Origin: Clitopilus passeckerianus
Lineage: Eukaryota; Basidiomycota; Agaricomycetes; Agaricales; Entolomataceae
NCBI GenBank assembly: GCA_944990035.1
Contig: CALYLX010000145.1
Coordinates: 248,001-312,000 of the forward strand
DNA: 64,000 nt
Direction of reading: 5' to 3'
Every line of letters begins with the position of its first letter. The stretch's first letter is position 1. Positions 20,100-31,345 of the stretch are shown in pieces. The notes under the pieces were generated by a model. The model did no database searches. It saw only the letters and a program-made list of their open reading frames with translations, and was not told the origin of the DNA. Made by a program: the position numbers and the translations under genes.

Positions 20100-22305
20100 A
20101 AGCCAGACTATACCTCACACCTACTAGTTTATTCACCACGCTCGGTTTCGGTCTTGTGTATATTAAGATTAGGGATTCATTTTCCTACACTCAACCGTTC
20201 CAAGAGAGTTTATGATTGGCCTTACGCTCCAGGCTCGGGATGACCCACATAGCACGAAATCCACGCAGTCGAAGTCGTTGATTCCCACTCAAGTTACCAT
20301 CTAGGATACAACTACACCTAAATTGTCTTCGAACGCTTCTTCCCGCCCTTGGCGTTATGCATCTTCAGTCCAATGCTGTGGGAGTCATGCTGCCACCGAG
20401 CCTTCAGCTGTGCCCGATCCTGAGGGTGATGTGATGGTAGTGCGGTATGCCCGTGGGTCGAAGGTCCTGCTTTAGCCAACGGCTGGAGTGTCGATGGTCG
20501 TTGGTGAATATCATCCTTGCTCTTCCCAAGGTGCATACGAGGCGGAGCTTCCCCTTTTGCAAGTCTATCCGCCTTTCCGCGAACTCCATCGAGGTGCACT
20601 CCTAGAGAAGGTGGCAGCTGACACTGTCTTCTTTCCTCCGTATCCACCATGCCAGATCGGAGGAGGAATACCAGCATGTGCCTTGCCATGCTCATCGTTC
20701 CCTCGTCGGTAATTTTGCCTGCCTAAACAGGGAATAAAGCGCTGTCAGATAAGAATCCTGGGGTCAACGCAAATGTACGCCCGCAGCATGCTCATTGGGC
20801 TTGTAAATGGTATAACGAGTGACGTGTTGAGGGCCTGCTACGTGCTCAGGTTGGCTATTCTTTCAAACAATATGGGTGTCTGCCTGTCCTGACTGTGGCT
20901 TGAGCTAGCGGAGGCATATCAATCAGACGAGCCTGGCCAAGAAGAAACTATCTTGCTCGACCTTTCCCCGTTTGCTTGAATTTGTGGCCGTTGGGGACTG
21001 TGCTCTAATCCGTTGGCGGTGTTCGCGACTCAAGGATCATCTGCCCCCGTTCATTCCGAAGTGTAGGGGCACCCTGTTCAATTTGAGAATGGTTCTTAGG
21101 ACGTCCATATTTTCCGGGGGAAGCTTACCTCGGTCGTCCGGTACGGCGCAGCCAAATACGACGGTGCAGTAGAAAGAGTAAGTACGGCGACAGTTGGGAA
21201 ACGCATCGCAGTGAAGTATAGGGGGGTTTGCGAAAATGGTAAAGGTTCACGCTGAAATGTGCAAAGGCAAGTCCGACCAGCGGGCTTGAGGAATCAGACG
21301 GGGCACTGGGTCACAAATTTATACTTCTGTAATATGCACAGCGGTAGCCATTGTTATCAACCCCTGGAGTTCCGGATCTCTCGTGGACCCTGCGAAGTGT
21401 CATGTCTCGTTGCCCAGTTTCATATGGACAATCTTCGAAGTGAAGATTGATGTTTTCGGAATGCCCTCTGCGCAGGAGTATGGAAAAGCAGATGTTGGTC
21501 GGACCCGGAGCAAATACAATCATGCTTGAGCGAGAAAGCAATAGGCCTGCTCCGCCTAATGACATCGTCCAGAACTAGTTTGTAAGAGTTTGCTGCAAGT
21601 CGAGGACATCACTTTTGCCGAAGACGGCCCCACGGCCAAAAGAGTTTCGACCTCAACAATGTCCCCCATAGATAAAGTGCTCGTCGGCTCCCTTCATTTC
21701 CTGGTATAAGTTGTTCTTGGATCGACAAAAGACGTGATGCACTCACATACCCATCTCATAGCTTGCGAGAATGTTGCCCAGCGATTTCAAGGAGAGAGCA
21801 GGAGAATGCGCGGAGGAAAGGTACGTTGCACGGTAGTATAGTCAATGTGTTCTGGTGTCCAGCGACGAAAGCGAATGGCCCATATGGGACGAGAAGAGAG
21901 AATTTTACCATAGCTACTTTCTTTCCACAAACCATGTAATTGAATTTGTTTACTTGTCCTTTGGATACCTCGTAATCCTGGTATGTAATGAGTTGAGCAA
22001 AAGACCTCGTGACGTCTGCTGGCCACCGTGAGAAGCCACAAACATCTCAGGTCAACCGCAAGTCGCGACTCGGACCGCTCCGCAACCTTAGTCTTCTCTC
22101 CATGTTCTCAACCGAAAAATGCATCTCTAGTCAATGGATTCAATAACATGCACACTGTCTCTATGGTCTGCTCACACTGACGCGGCCGTGCTGCTCCTCT
22201 GTGTGCGGCCGTGAAGGCCCGCTTGCCAATGGCTCAAGGCTTTAAATTAGACCCGGCGGCGCCCATATCGCTCCTATATCCCCTGGTTCTAAAGCTCTAA
22301 CTTCG
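20100..22305. other. Long intergenic region
   Basis: No strong gene. A minus-strand open frame at 20318-20695 ends in a lysine-rich tail (NAKGGKKRSKTI) and could be a small gene, but composition and lack of a known domain leave this unproven (about 0.2). The rest shows nothing recognisable. Confidence 0.4.
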
Positions 22306-22370
22306 GTAAGCAAAAAATACCAGGAATAATTTGACTGGTTTAAAATCTAATTGAGCCATTGATATTCCAG
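22306..22370 (+). other. Probable 5'-UTR intron of the HAD gene
   Basis: GTAAGC...TTCCAG, 65 nt, ending two bases before the start codon at 22373. Strong donor and acceptor and no coding in either flank suggest a leader intron. Confidence 0.55.
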
Positions 22371-22372
22371 AA

Positions 22373-22981
22373 ATGTCTGGACCAGCCTACAAGACGCTTA
22401 TTTTCGACCTCGGAGATGTACTCTTCACATGGTCTGCCTCCACCCCGACTACGATCTCTCCCAAAACACTTCATGCAATGCTCGAATCACCAACCTGGCA
22501 CTCCTATGACCGCGGAGAGGTCTCTGAAGACGAATGTTACTCTGGACTCGCTAAACAGTTCAAATATCCATTTGAGGAGATCAAAACGGCATTCCTCTGC
22601 GCTCGAGATTCTCTGGAGAGAAGGGGGTTCATGGTAGACCTCATCCAAGAGCTGAAGATCTCAACTCCAGGTCTTAAAGTCTACGCCATGTCAAACATTT
22701 CTTCCCCAGACTTTAAGGTTCTACGCACGAAAGCATCAGAGGACGATTGGGCACTATTCGACCGTGTCTTTACTAGTTCAGAAGCTGGGGGGAGGAAGCC
22801 TGATAGGCCATTCTACGAACAAGTTGTGCAGGAAACGGGCTGCGAGAGGGGAAGGACTATCTTTGTGGATGATAAAAAGGAGAATCTGAAAACCGCTGGG
22901 GAGGTCGGTTGGACTGGAGTTCTATACGATTCGTTTGAGAACGTAGAGAGGTCCTTGAGGCGGTTATTGCGTCAATTATAA
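22373..22981 (+). CDS. HAD-superfamily hydrolase (202 aa)
   Basis: Single-exon coding part. Haloacid dehalogenase-like motifs in order: I, FDLGDVLF with nucleophile D12; II, YAMSN with Ser near 104; III, Lys in GGRKPDRPFY near 141; IV, IFVDDKKEN with two Asp near 163. Motif I is of the D-x-G form seen in YihX-like and epoxide-hydrolase N-terminal HAD proteins, with Gly in place of the second Asp found in classical phosphatases. That suggests a small-molecule phosphatase or dehalogenase-type hydrolase; substrate unknown. Probably cytosolic: no signal peptide or membrane helix. Confidence 0.9.
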   Translation: MSGPAYKTLIFDLGDVLFTWSASTPTTISPKTLHAMLESPTWHSYDRGEVSEDECYSGLAKQFKYPFEEIKTAFLCARDSLERRGFMVDLIQELKISTPGLKVYAMSNISSPDFKVLRTKASEDDWALFDRVFTSSEAGGRKPDRPFYEQVVQETGCERGRTIFVDDKKENLKTAGEVGWTGVLYDSFENVERSLRRLLRQL

Positions 22982-23979
22982 ATCTTCATTGGCAACCGGA
23001 TACCCTGTCTGTATGCCGCAGTCTGTCAAGATACTTCTCCAATTACATCTCAAGTTAGAAACCTCTAGTACAGAGTACTCTGCCTAAACTCAGAGTAACT
23101 GATCGTTCAATACTTCCGACCTGACATCGCCTTCTGCCCTCTTGCCTAGATGACTTTAAAAAAACAAAAAGTTCAGATGGCGGAGAACCTTGAGGTTTGA
23201 AGCAGTCGGGTTTGAGAATCGGGGTCTCACAAAAGGTCATACAGATTTGTTGCGCTTGCTCTATTCTCTATGTGCGCATTTCCTCGCTCCTTTTAACCGT
23301 AGCCGGTTCTCATAGTTCTGTATTTCAGCGCGAATCTGATGCATAGGCTGGTATGCTTTCAACCATCGCTACCAGTATACTATTTTTAGGATGGCCCTTA
23401 CCAAATCCTTGCCAATCGGCGTCATAGTGAGCCTCAGTTTCCTCACGATCCTTGTGATAGCCGTAAACATGGCATGCGCCATCCATTATGGGAGGAGTTG
23501 CGATACCGGCTGGTATCCTACGTAATGATGCGAGGTTCTCAAAGACCGTATACAGTGTTCGTGGATAGATTATTCCGTGCTCGCACTCCCGGTACGAAAC
23601 TTGGGTGGCTGGCCTTTAGTTCCAGTGCCAACTTGAGGACTGCAACCAACGGTCTTCGTGATTCCTAAGGATGGGGGGGCTGTCAGTGCTGCTATTGCTT
23701 ACGGCGTCTCCCACATTTGATGGGCTGTAATTCGGGCAATCGTGATTCGTTAGTTCAAGTGTAAGTAGTTTTACTCCCGTCGTAGATTACTACTCTAGTG
23801 AATTTCGCGTGCAATGTCAAATGCGCCTTTGTTCTATTTTGTAGTGCTCCATCCGAGTACATGCCATGCTACGTGATCGGGATCAGTACCTCCAAAAGGG
23901 AAAGGGAAACAGGCTTTTGATTGGTGCTCCTCCCTCTCTTCCTTACCATAACGTCGCTCCTGCGAGAACCTCTCGAAAC
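22982..23979. other. Intergenic
   Basis: No coding region, RNA gene or repeat could be supported here. Confidence 0.4.
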
Positions 23980-25178
23980 ATGGACCTTGGACCCCCAAGA
24001 GTACAAAGACGCAATGTGGAATTATATGACTCTGACGGAAGTGTCATCGCAGGTAAATCTTCTCTCACTTTTTTACTTGATCCACACCGTTAAGATGGAA
24101 GTCAGGATTCTGGCAGTATGGCACTCTTCAATGGGACGAGTTTTACAGATACTTGATTGCACTCACCGTGACTACGACAGCTTGGACGATCTTCCAGTAT
24201 GATGTAGCGCAGCAACAGCACGGTGAACCATGTCCGTCTGGAGCTCAGATCGTGCAGCCTGGGCATTATATACTGCTCTCCGAAAGTGCGTAAGGCATGG
24301 ACTCAGACCAGGTTACGAACCTAATCAATAATCAGCTGGTGGCCCTATTCGTATTGGACTCATACCAACTCCTCCCCGCCCTCGCAATCCTACCCATACC
24401 AATACCGCTGCACGCGTGAATGTCCAAGCCTTTTCAAACGCACAATTCGCTCAACTTTCTCTATATCTTTCAGGAATCGCATTACCGCACCCGTGGACGT
24501 CTTAGAGATGGCAAATGTCTCATAACGGGCATGCAAACATACAGCTACAGCCGTCTCCAGGTTGCACACATCTTTCCACGAGCACACGACCTTGAAGTGA
24601 GCTTTTATATGTATTACACGCCGCTTATACCGACTTGAACATAGTGGATACGCAAAGGTTACCCGAGCAAGATCACCGACACAGCAGATGAAGCTATTAT
24701 GGGTGGCAAGATAAAGATCGACTCAGTACAGAATGTGATCACACTTCGGAGCGACTTACACCATGCTTGGGACAATTACGAGCTTGGAGTAGACCCCAGT
24801 GTGTGTTCTATTCTCGGATACATTGTTCCTCCGAGCTTACTCCTTGCGCAGAACAACTACCGTATAACCTCATTTATCAACGGCAATGCGGATATCAACG
24901 GTCTGTATCTCCAGCTCGATCATATTCAAGATCCAACCCTTCGTCCTCTCGATGAGCTATTCGTCGATCACTTCATGCAGGGTCTTTTCAAACATATGAA
25001 AGGCTCGGGTGAAGAAGGATGGACATACGAAGATTACGATGATGCTTTCGGTGACGGTTCCAGCCTATCAAACCCAAAAATCTGGGGAACTAAAGAAGGG
25101 AAAGAGCGATTCGAGCTCATACTTGCAGATAGACTGTTTGAACAACGAACCTCGATTGGCTGTGCTGAGACTTCGTGA
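23980..25178 (+). CDS. HNH_2-type nuclease-domain protein, paralogue 1 (312 aa, 6 exons)
   Basis: Exons 23980-24052, 24106-24285, 24336-24415, 24474-24596, 24645-24800, 24852-25178; phases close. N-terminal ~110 residues are a family-specific domain (VELYDSDGSVIAG, later QPGHYILLSE, then IRIGLIPTP). Residues ~112-200 hold the HNH fold of the fungal HNH_2 family (PF13391 type): DGKCLITG, H143 in VAHIFPRAH, N182 in VQNVITL, and H191 in DLHHAWDNY. The C-terminal third is family-specific and acidic (EEGWTYEDYDDAF). Such proteins are abundant in Agaricomycetes; target is unknown. The last 51-nt intron is a multiple of three and could be retained without a stop. The paralogue at 49887-51070 confirms the splice sites. 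Confidence 0.85.
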
Positions 25179-25531
25179 TAAACCTTGTTTTTGAATCTCT
25201 ATTTGAGGAATTTCATACTGCATCCCTCCATGTCCGGAGAGCAATTGAATACCCTCCGTCTATCAACATTATACCTGCAAAGTAGGTGATTGTTCAAGAC
25301 TTCCTGGCATTAACGTTAACCGTATGAAACGTGACTACCCTTATTGCTCGGATGATCTAAACTTCAAAAAAATAGAAGGATTAAGGATGTTGTGAACCTT
25401 TGAAATCTGAAGCACACCAGGAATCCGAGTCAACATACCACTAAACCCGCTCTTGCAGCTTGGAGACAGTCCACTGTACGCATGACGCATAAGGCGTTAG
25501 TCCGCGCTACTCCTCATCATCTCTGCACTGG
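25179..25531. other. Intergenic
   Basis: Nothing recognisable between the HNH gene and the candidate MITE. Confidence 0.4.
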
Positions 25532-25703
25532 CACTTCAGGCAGGAGTCGCTATGCGAAAACGTGTTTTTTCACATAATTGATTATGGTCGTGTCGTATAA
25601 CAATGCGCATAGACTAATTATGCGAACTCACAGCCAAACTTCACATTATGCGATTGTCTATGCGAAAAAGATCAATTTCGCGTAGTGATGCTTGCCTGAA
25701 GTG
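25532..25703. mobile_element. Candidate MITE
   Basis: 172 bp with terminal inverted repeats. The left end begins CACTTCAGGCAGGAGTCGC and the right end (reverse complement) CACTTCAGGCAAGCATCAC; about 24 of 31 positions agree. A second inverted pair lies inside (CGCATAGAC...GTCTATGCG). Flanks carry TGG on both sides (25529-25531, 25704-25706), a possible 3-bp target duplication. No coding capacity. Confidence 0.55.
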
Positions 25704-26345
25704 TGGCTGCCAATGCGCACACGCCCAGTGAGGATCTGTTCACGAGTTTTTAAATCCGGGTATCGCACCGCCTACAGCCTGGAAACAACTTGACGAACAA
25801 AGAGAGCTTTGAACTCGACAAATCCGACAGTCTACGACGTGCTGGGGACGTTCCACATTGGGCCTATCTGGGTCTGTCCAAAAAAATCATCGAGCCAGCC
25901 CCATGAACGTGCAAGGAATATTGAAGGTTGGATTGCAATGGTTTGATTATGGTTTCTACTAGAAGAAACCACTTCATCTAGTCTGAAAGTATATACTTTC
26001 TAAGCATATTGTAAATGCTGATTCATGAAGGAGTGAATTAGGGTAAGGAACGGGATATGATGCTAAATGAGTGATTGCGTGTGTGGTTATAATGAATGTG
26101 TAGGTATCGATATCGATAATGTAGAATTAGCTGGAATATTGTATGGTCGGAAAGACGGATAGTGCATGCGAAGAAATTAATTATGAACCAAGCATAGTGG
26201 ATAAGAAAGAAATCATGCGGTGATAAAAGTGATAAAAAGAAAACGAAACGCCCAATACGAAGACCCAGCCCGATGAAAAAAAAATAAAGGGGACATGCAA
26301 GCATGACGAAACTGAAGAAATTGCAATTAAAAGCTGAATAATACC
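25704..26345. other. Intergenic / 3' flank
   Basis: AT-rich in its right half; likely 3' UTR and flank of the minus-strand gene that follows. No gene seen. Confidence 0.4.
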
Positions 26346-28758
26346 TCACGCTGCCCCAGTCAGGCCCCAGCCGCTGGGCAGTATCGTTCTTCTGCTGGTC
26401 GTGCCAAGCGCACTCCTCCCGCTGTCAAACTTGTTTCCTCTCCCGAACCCTCTTTCATAGAACTCCTCCCCTAACCCTATCTCATGACGTTCTTCATCGC
26501 CCATCCCCATGCCTCGCCTCCCCTTGGCACCGCCGCCACCTTTCACCCACCCTCCTCCCCACTGACATTCTTCAGCCTCAGTCCCGTCGTAAGTCAAGCT
26601 TTGTGGGCTCCTCTCGCCACTCCCCGGTTTCCCAACGCCATCACCCCTACCACTGGTAGTGGGCGCTCGACCGTTATCGGCACTATTCCCGCCCCGGATG
26701 CGACCTCCGCCCAGGCCAGAACCATCCCTGGAATACGTATCGGGATCGCCCTCTAGGTGTCTCCGAAGGCTCTTGATAGAGTTCTGTCGTTTTGGGGGAA
26801 CAAGAATGCGGGCCAGGTCGACTAGGTCTTCTTCGTCCTCTTCCTCTTCCTCATCCTCGTCTTCGCTAGAACTGGCTGCGCCACGACCAGCGTCGGTGGC
26901 TGCGCTGATCATGCCGTCGGCCGACTTCGCACTCGCAGCTCCCATATACCGGTCTCTGGCACCCTTGGTCTTGTAGACTTTGTTGCCACGAGGAGACCAT
27001 GGCAGGCCGTCATCGCCTTCAACGTCGGTATTGGCGAGGCTGGGAACACGGTCCTTCTCTGGTCGTTTGATTCCTTTCCAGCTCGACTTCCTTACAACCC
27101 TCCCCCTCGGCTTCCTACCAGAATCTCCACTCTTCTCTGCCCTTGGCTCCCTAGGGGAAGATCCTCTAACGCGAGAACTAGCTCGGCTCGTTGGTGCGCT
27201 TCTGCAAACAACCCTGGTTTTGGCTTCGGTCGTGGTAGCGCTTGCTTTGTCGGTTCCTCTGATGAATAGGTCTGGAGGTGCAAGGAACTGGGAGTTACGT
27301 TCGAATTCGCGTTCTTCTATGGTCCCATTCGTCCGGTCGTGAAGGTATCCAGGTTGCATGCGGCGAGATCTTTGAGGTTGGGGAGAGGCCTGAGAAAGCG
27401 AGCTCCTGGTCGGCCGTAAGGTCTTCAGGCTTGGAACGATAGTGGAGGAAGAAGACTCCGACTCGTTGGAGCCCGATGAAGGGCCTCCTACATGTGCTCC
27501 GAGTCCACCAAAAAGTACTGCCTTGGCTACCGTCTGGAGCCAGGTCCTGGGCATGGGTGGTCGTTCTTCATCCTCATCTTCAGTATCATTCAACACCAAA
27601 GTCCTCCTGGGAGAGGTCCTCTTTCTTCGGTCATCTCCTACAGGCGTCGAGCTGGGCCTTGGGATGTTGGGATGCGAGGCAATGTGTCTCAGATATGCAC
27701 CAGCCTTGGAAGGCATAGGATACACGAGAGGCGATCGAGATTGGGAGTCATAGAGATGAGCGTTAGAGCCTGGAGGAGATACATATGGGTTCTCCCGCGG
27801 ACGTAAAGATGTCCGGGAGTCCTGTAGTTGCAGCTGTGGGGGGCGAGCGTAACTTGAGCTTGGGAGGTCGTCGGGGATTGCCCTTCCAGGGGTTGGTTGT
27901 TGTATCTGTGGCTGGGTGTAAGGCCGATAAGATGTGTGCGAAGGCGTAGGAGCTCTAGGAGGACCTTGATGTCGTTGAGGTCGTGGGGTAGGTTCTAAGC
28001 TTTCCAAGGAGGATGTCATCACGCTGGGAGAGCCAGTACGTGGAGGTGTCGTTGGCTGGTGCCTTGCTTGGTTCGACGGCTCGGACGAATTCTGCAAGTG
28101 CCTGCGGGTGGATAGCGGTGAAATATTCGGAGACCCCCAAGCATGCAGGGATTTCGATGACTTCGCTGAATCCTCGGTATTTTGTCGAGTTAGAGGATTG
28201 GGACTGAAGTCTTCGTCAGAGCTGGTAACGAGCGAAGCGCGGCTCGCTGCAGCACCGGGCATGAATCCGGAGATGAAATTGACCAAGGCGCCTATGGGCC
28301 CATTCTGGTCTTGGTCATTGTCGTAGTCATCCCCGTTCCCTTGCTTGGTTCTATCAGTTTCGGGGGTAAAGATGCGTGTTTCCTTGTAGCCAGCTTCGCG
28401 TAGAAGATCTTCGAGGCGTTCATAGGTCTGGGAAGTCCCTCGCCTATGCAACGGCACTCTGCCGAGCTCCCCATATTGGCGACGAACTCTGCCAGTACGA
28501 GGCGGGGTGATAGGTCCTTGAGGTGATGTTGAAGGAGTAGATGCTGAATTAGAGTTTGAACCGGACTGCGTAAGTGTCGATTGTGTAAAAGTCGGTGACG
28601 GTGGCGAGTGGCCTTGAGTTATGGCCTGATTTATCAGCTAGCCAAAGTATTAACAAAGGCTAATCGAGGGTGGCAAGATCGCTTACTCTAGATTCTCGAG
28701 TTTGCCCGTCTTTCTGCCCACCGAACCTTGCAACAGAGGATTGGTTTCTTGCCTGCAT
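26346..28758 (-). CDS. Low-complexity Ser/Pro-rich protein of unknown function (783 aa, 2 exons)
   Basis: Exon 1 28758-28687 (ATG at 28758, MQARNQSSVARFGGQ), 61-nt intron with GTAAGC donor, exon 2 28625-26346. After ~65 disordered residues comes a short ordered segment (RLEDLLREAGYKETRIFTPE), a hydrophobic one (LVNFISGFMPGA) and later WLQTVAKAVLFGGLGAHVGG, which might be an amphipathic or membrane-touching helix. The rest is Ser/Pro/Arg-rich, with an acidic run of Asp/Glu (SSSEDEDEEEEEDEED) and a Gly-rich tail. Many S/T-P sites suggest a phosphorylated scaffold. No family recognised. Confidence 0.8.
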
Positions 28759-29757
28759 GCTCGATTACTGAGCGTAACCAAAGCCAGTTTTGCCTAGTTT
28801 CTCCTCGCTTCAGACGGTATAGTGTCGATTCTTTGACGAAGATTACAGAGACTGTAGAGATACTGTTTGCTTGTATCCTTATCTATGCATTGGCAGTCGA
28901 TTTGGCAAATTCGTGGGCACAGTGGGCGGCGTTGAGATAATTGTGGTAGTGGTGGTTGGGCAATGAGCTCGCCAAACTCGGATTTCCCCAGAGTGATCAG
29001 GTCACGTGGGGCTAATTTTCATCGCTTTGCCCTTTTTAGGTTTCTCTCGCAGCACATCTCTTTTCGGATTCAAATCGGCATCTGTTTTTGTTCTGAAAAG
29101 GCTGTTCTTTTATGCAAGTTAATTTCCGAGTCGAATGCTGCTGCCTTCAAGGTCACCGACAGACAATTAGGGTCCGAACGGGTTGTCAAGTGCCCTTGTC
29201 TGACCAACAGGCCGAGTCACGAACCGTCCTAAGACGGCCTAACCTCCTCGTAAATCTGGATAAGGGCGGTTGCTATGGGCTTCATTGCGGTCCATCTCGG
29301 TCAAAGATCAACAGCAGCTACATCTCAGGAGTCCGAATCTGTTTCGACGAAATTACACTCCATCTTTTTGGGGATGTACGGGGAGACGAACCATTTTTTT
29401 GACACCCACAGCAAAGGCAAACTTGTCAATTTTTCCACTAGGCTGTCGGAATAGGCACGGGTTCGGGATCTCTTGCCAAATACACTGCGGCAGGAGGCTA
29501 TGGTACTCGTTTTATCCGACTTGGTGATTCAGGACAAGATCATAATATTGCAGGACGAAATCAGTTCCCTTCTCTATCATCAGGTGGAGATCAGCAAAGT
29601 TAGAGGCCTTTGATTAACAACTTATCGATTCTTTGGCTATCAAATAGAAAGCTACGACAGCGAAAGTAGTACAAATACATGGAATTGTATTAATGTTGGT
29701 ATTGATCGTTCGATTTCTGACTGGAGAAAAGCGCTAGCAAAAGTTCCAAAAGCATAG
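28759..29757. other. Intergenic between two minus-strand genes
   Basis: Upstream region of the low-complexity gene, with no supported feature. Confidence 0.4.
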
Positions 29758-30887
29758 TTAATCAAAGAAAGAGTAAAGAGAGAATTTCTCCGACAAACTG
29801 CCCCAGAAAGCCTCCCTCTCCGAAGCCAAGAATGCCCTCATTCTTCGACGAAACGCGACACTCGTCTGCTGATAAAGTGCAATGAAATCCGGGTCGTCGG
29901 AGGTGTTCTCCTCCAAGGAGTCCATTATCTCCTTGAGACGCTGCAGAGGATCCGGTCGTTCATCCGGGCCCAAAAGCTTCAGAAGCCCAAACTTCCTCCA
30001 CCACTCCAGCATGATCTTCGTCTCGCTTTCGGGTTGATTTCCTCCTGCGACTTCCGCAGGGAAAGTTTTGAAAGCAAGCTGGGAAATCGTGCTACGAATC
30101 TCGTAAAGGCCTTGAAGGAGGTTCACGAAGTCCTGAGGCCGAAGAAGGGATTTCTTCGCTGTGCGCAGGGCTGGGTCGTCGTAGTACTCAGCAGCGCTGA
30201 AGGTCGAGTCATCTGGATCGGCATAAGGAGGTATCCTTGACAGGTGATAGAACGCAGCGGGGAGATATTTGGGGACTGGTTGGATGGGTTTCTCGGTCGG
30301 AGCGTAGATGTACGCAAAACGGATGACGGTGGCAGGTTCGGGAAGAAGCTCATCAAGTTCGTCAGTGAGGTAGGAGTTTTCACTTCTGAACTTTTCTTCC
30401 ATTTCGACCTGCATCCTCTGTATCTCTTCCTCGTTGGAGTCCCAGTCGCTCAGGGATTCTGGCCAGTCACGGACGATGTATGGTGTGAGTTTCTCCTTGA
30501 CTTCTTCTTGGTCGACGATGTATTTATCGCAGAGATCGAGGGCATGGGAGATGATGTTGACAGTGCTTCGCCGATGCTTGAGGAAGAAGTCGTCCAGAAA
30601 TTGACTCGAGCTATGTATCAGGTAGTGCAGGGCTAGAATTGAGGAAGCGCTCACCTGTGACCATGAAGGGCATGGATGAACACCGTGAAATGTTCCGCGT
30701 CATCCTGTACTCGAATCGACGGTTCTGCGGAGTCTTCCTCTTCTGGTTTCGCCGTGTCAAAGAGATCCTTGAAGAAGCCAGACTTGTCGGTCAAGAAATC
30801 CCTATTGACGTGGAAGCGTCGTTGAGTGAGAGTCAGGAAGAGGTTCCCCTCCGGGAACTCAGTGGTTTCGACAGTTCCATCAGACAT
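29758..30887 (-). CDS. BTB/POZ domain protein (361 aa, 2 exons)
   Basis: Exon 1 30887-30655, 44-nt intron, exon 2 30610-29758. Residues ~10-110 form a BTB fold (FPEGNLFLTLTQRRFHVNRD, then SGFFKDLF and HFTVFIHALHG). The C-terminal 250 residues are helical and family-specific in Agaricomycetes. Likely a dimerising adaptor, possibly for a cullin-3 ligase. The 44-nt intron is the only splice that keeps frame; the nearer AG would give a 22-nt intron and a stop. Confidence 0.83.
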
Positions 30888-31345
30888 TTCGGTGGCTTAT
30901 CTTCGTCGAGGATTGAGAGCGTACGGACGTGAATTGAGAGAAGCAATGGAAAGTGCGAATGCCAGCGTCTGCAGTGTCGGCCATGGTATAATCAGATGAA
31001 GATCACGGGTCGACCTCAAGATTCGATGTGAAGCAGTTCATGATTTGACCACAATCTGTCCATACCGGGTAGGGTCCAAATATGCGAATTAACCATTATT
31101 GACTTGGTACACTTCTACTTGAACAGCATAACAATAAGAGAGTATAGCGCGAGGACGCAGCACAAACGCAGCATAATGACAACTATGACAGCGACAACGA
31201 GAAGAGTTTCCAGAACAGGGCGAAATGGGTTGAAGGAATCCGACGAGACAGAATGTGATCATGTATGAACCGGAGGGAGAGAAAAGTGAAGTTATTTATG
31301 GGTATGCGTGGGTGAACACGGCAGAATGTGCGACTGAATAAGCTA
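30888..31345. other. Intergenic
   Basis: Upstream of the BTB gene and 3' flank of the RING-RRM gene; no feature supported. Confidence 0.4.

Noticed and set aside
27442..28326. Several plus-strand open frames opposite the Ser/Pro-rich gene
   Set aside because: They mirror the low-complexity codon bias of the minus-strand gene and show no domains.
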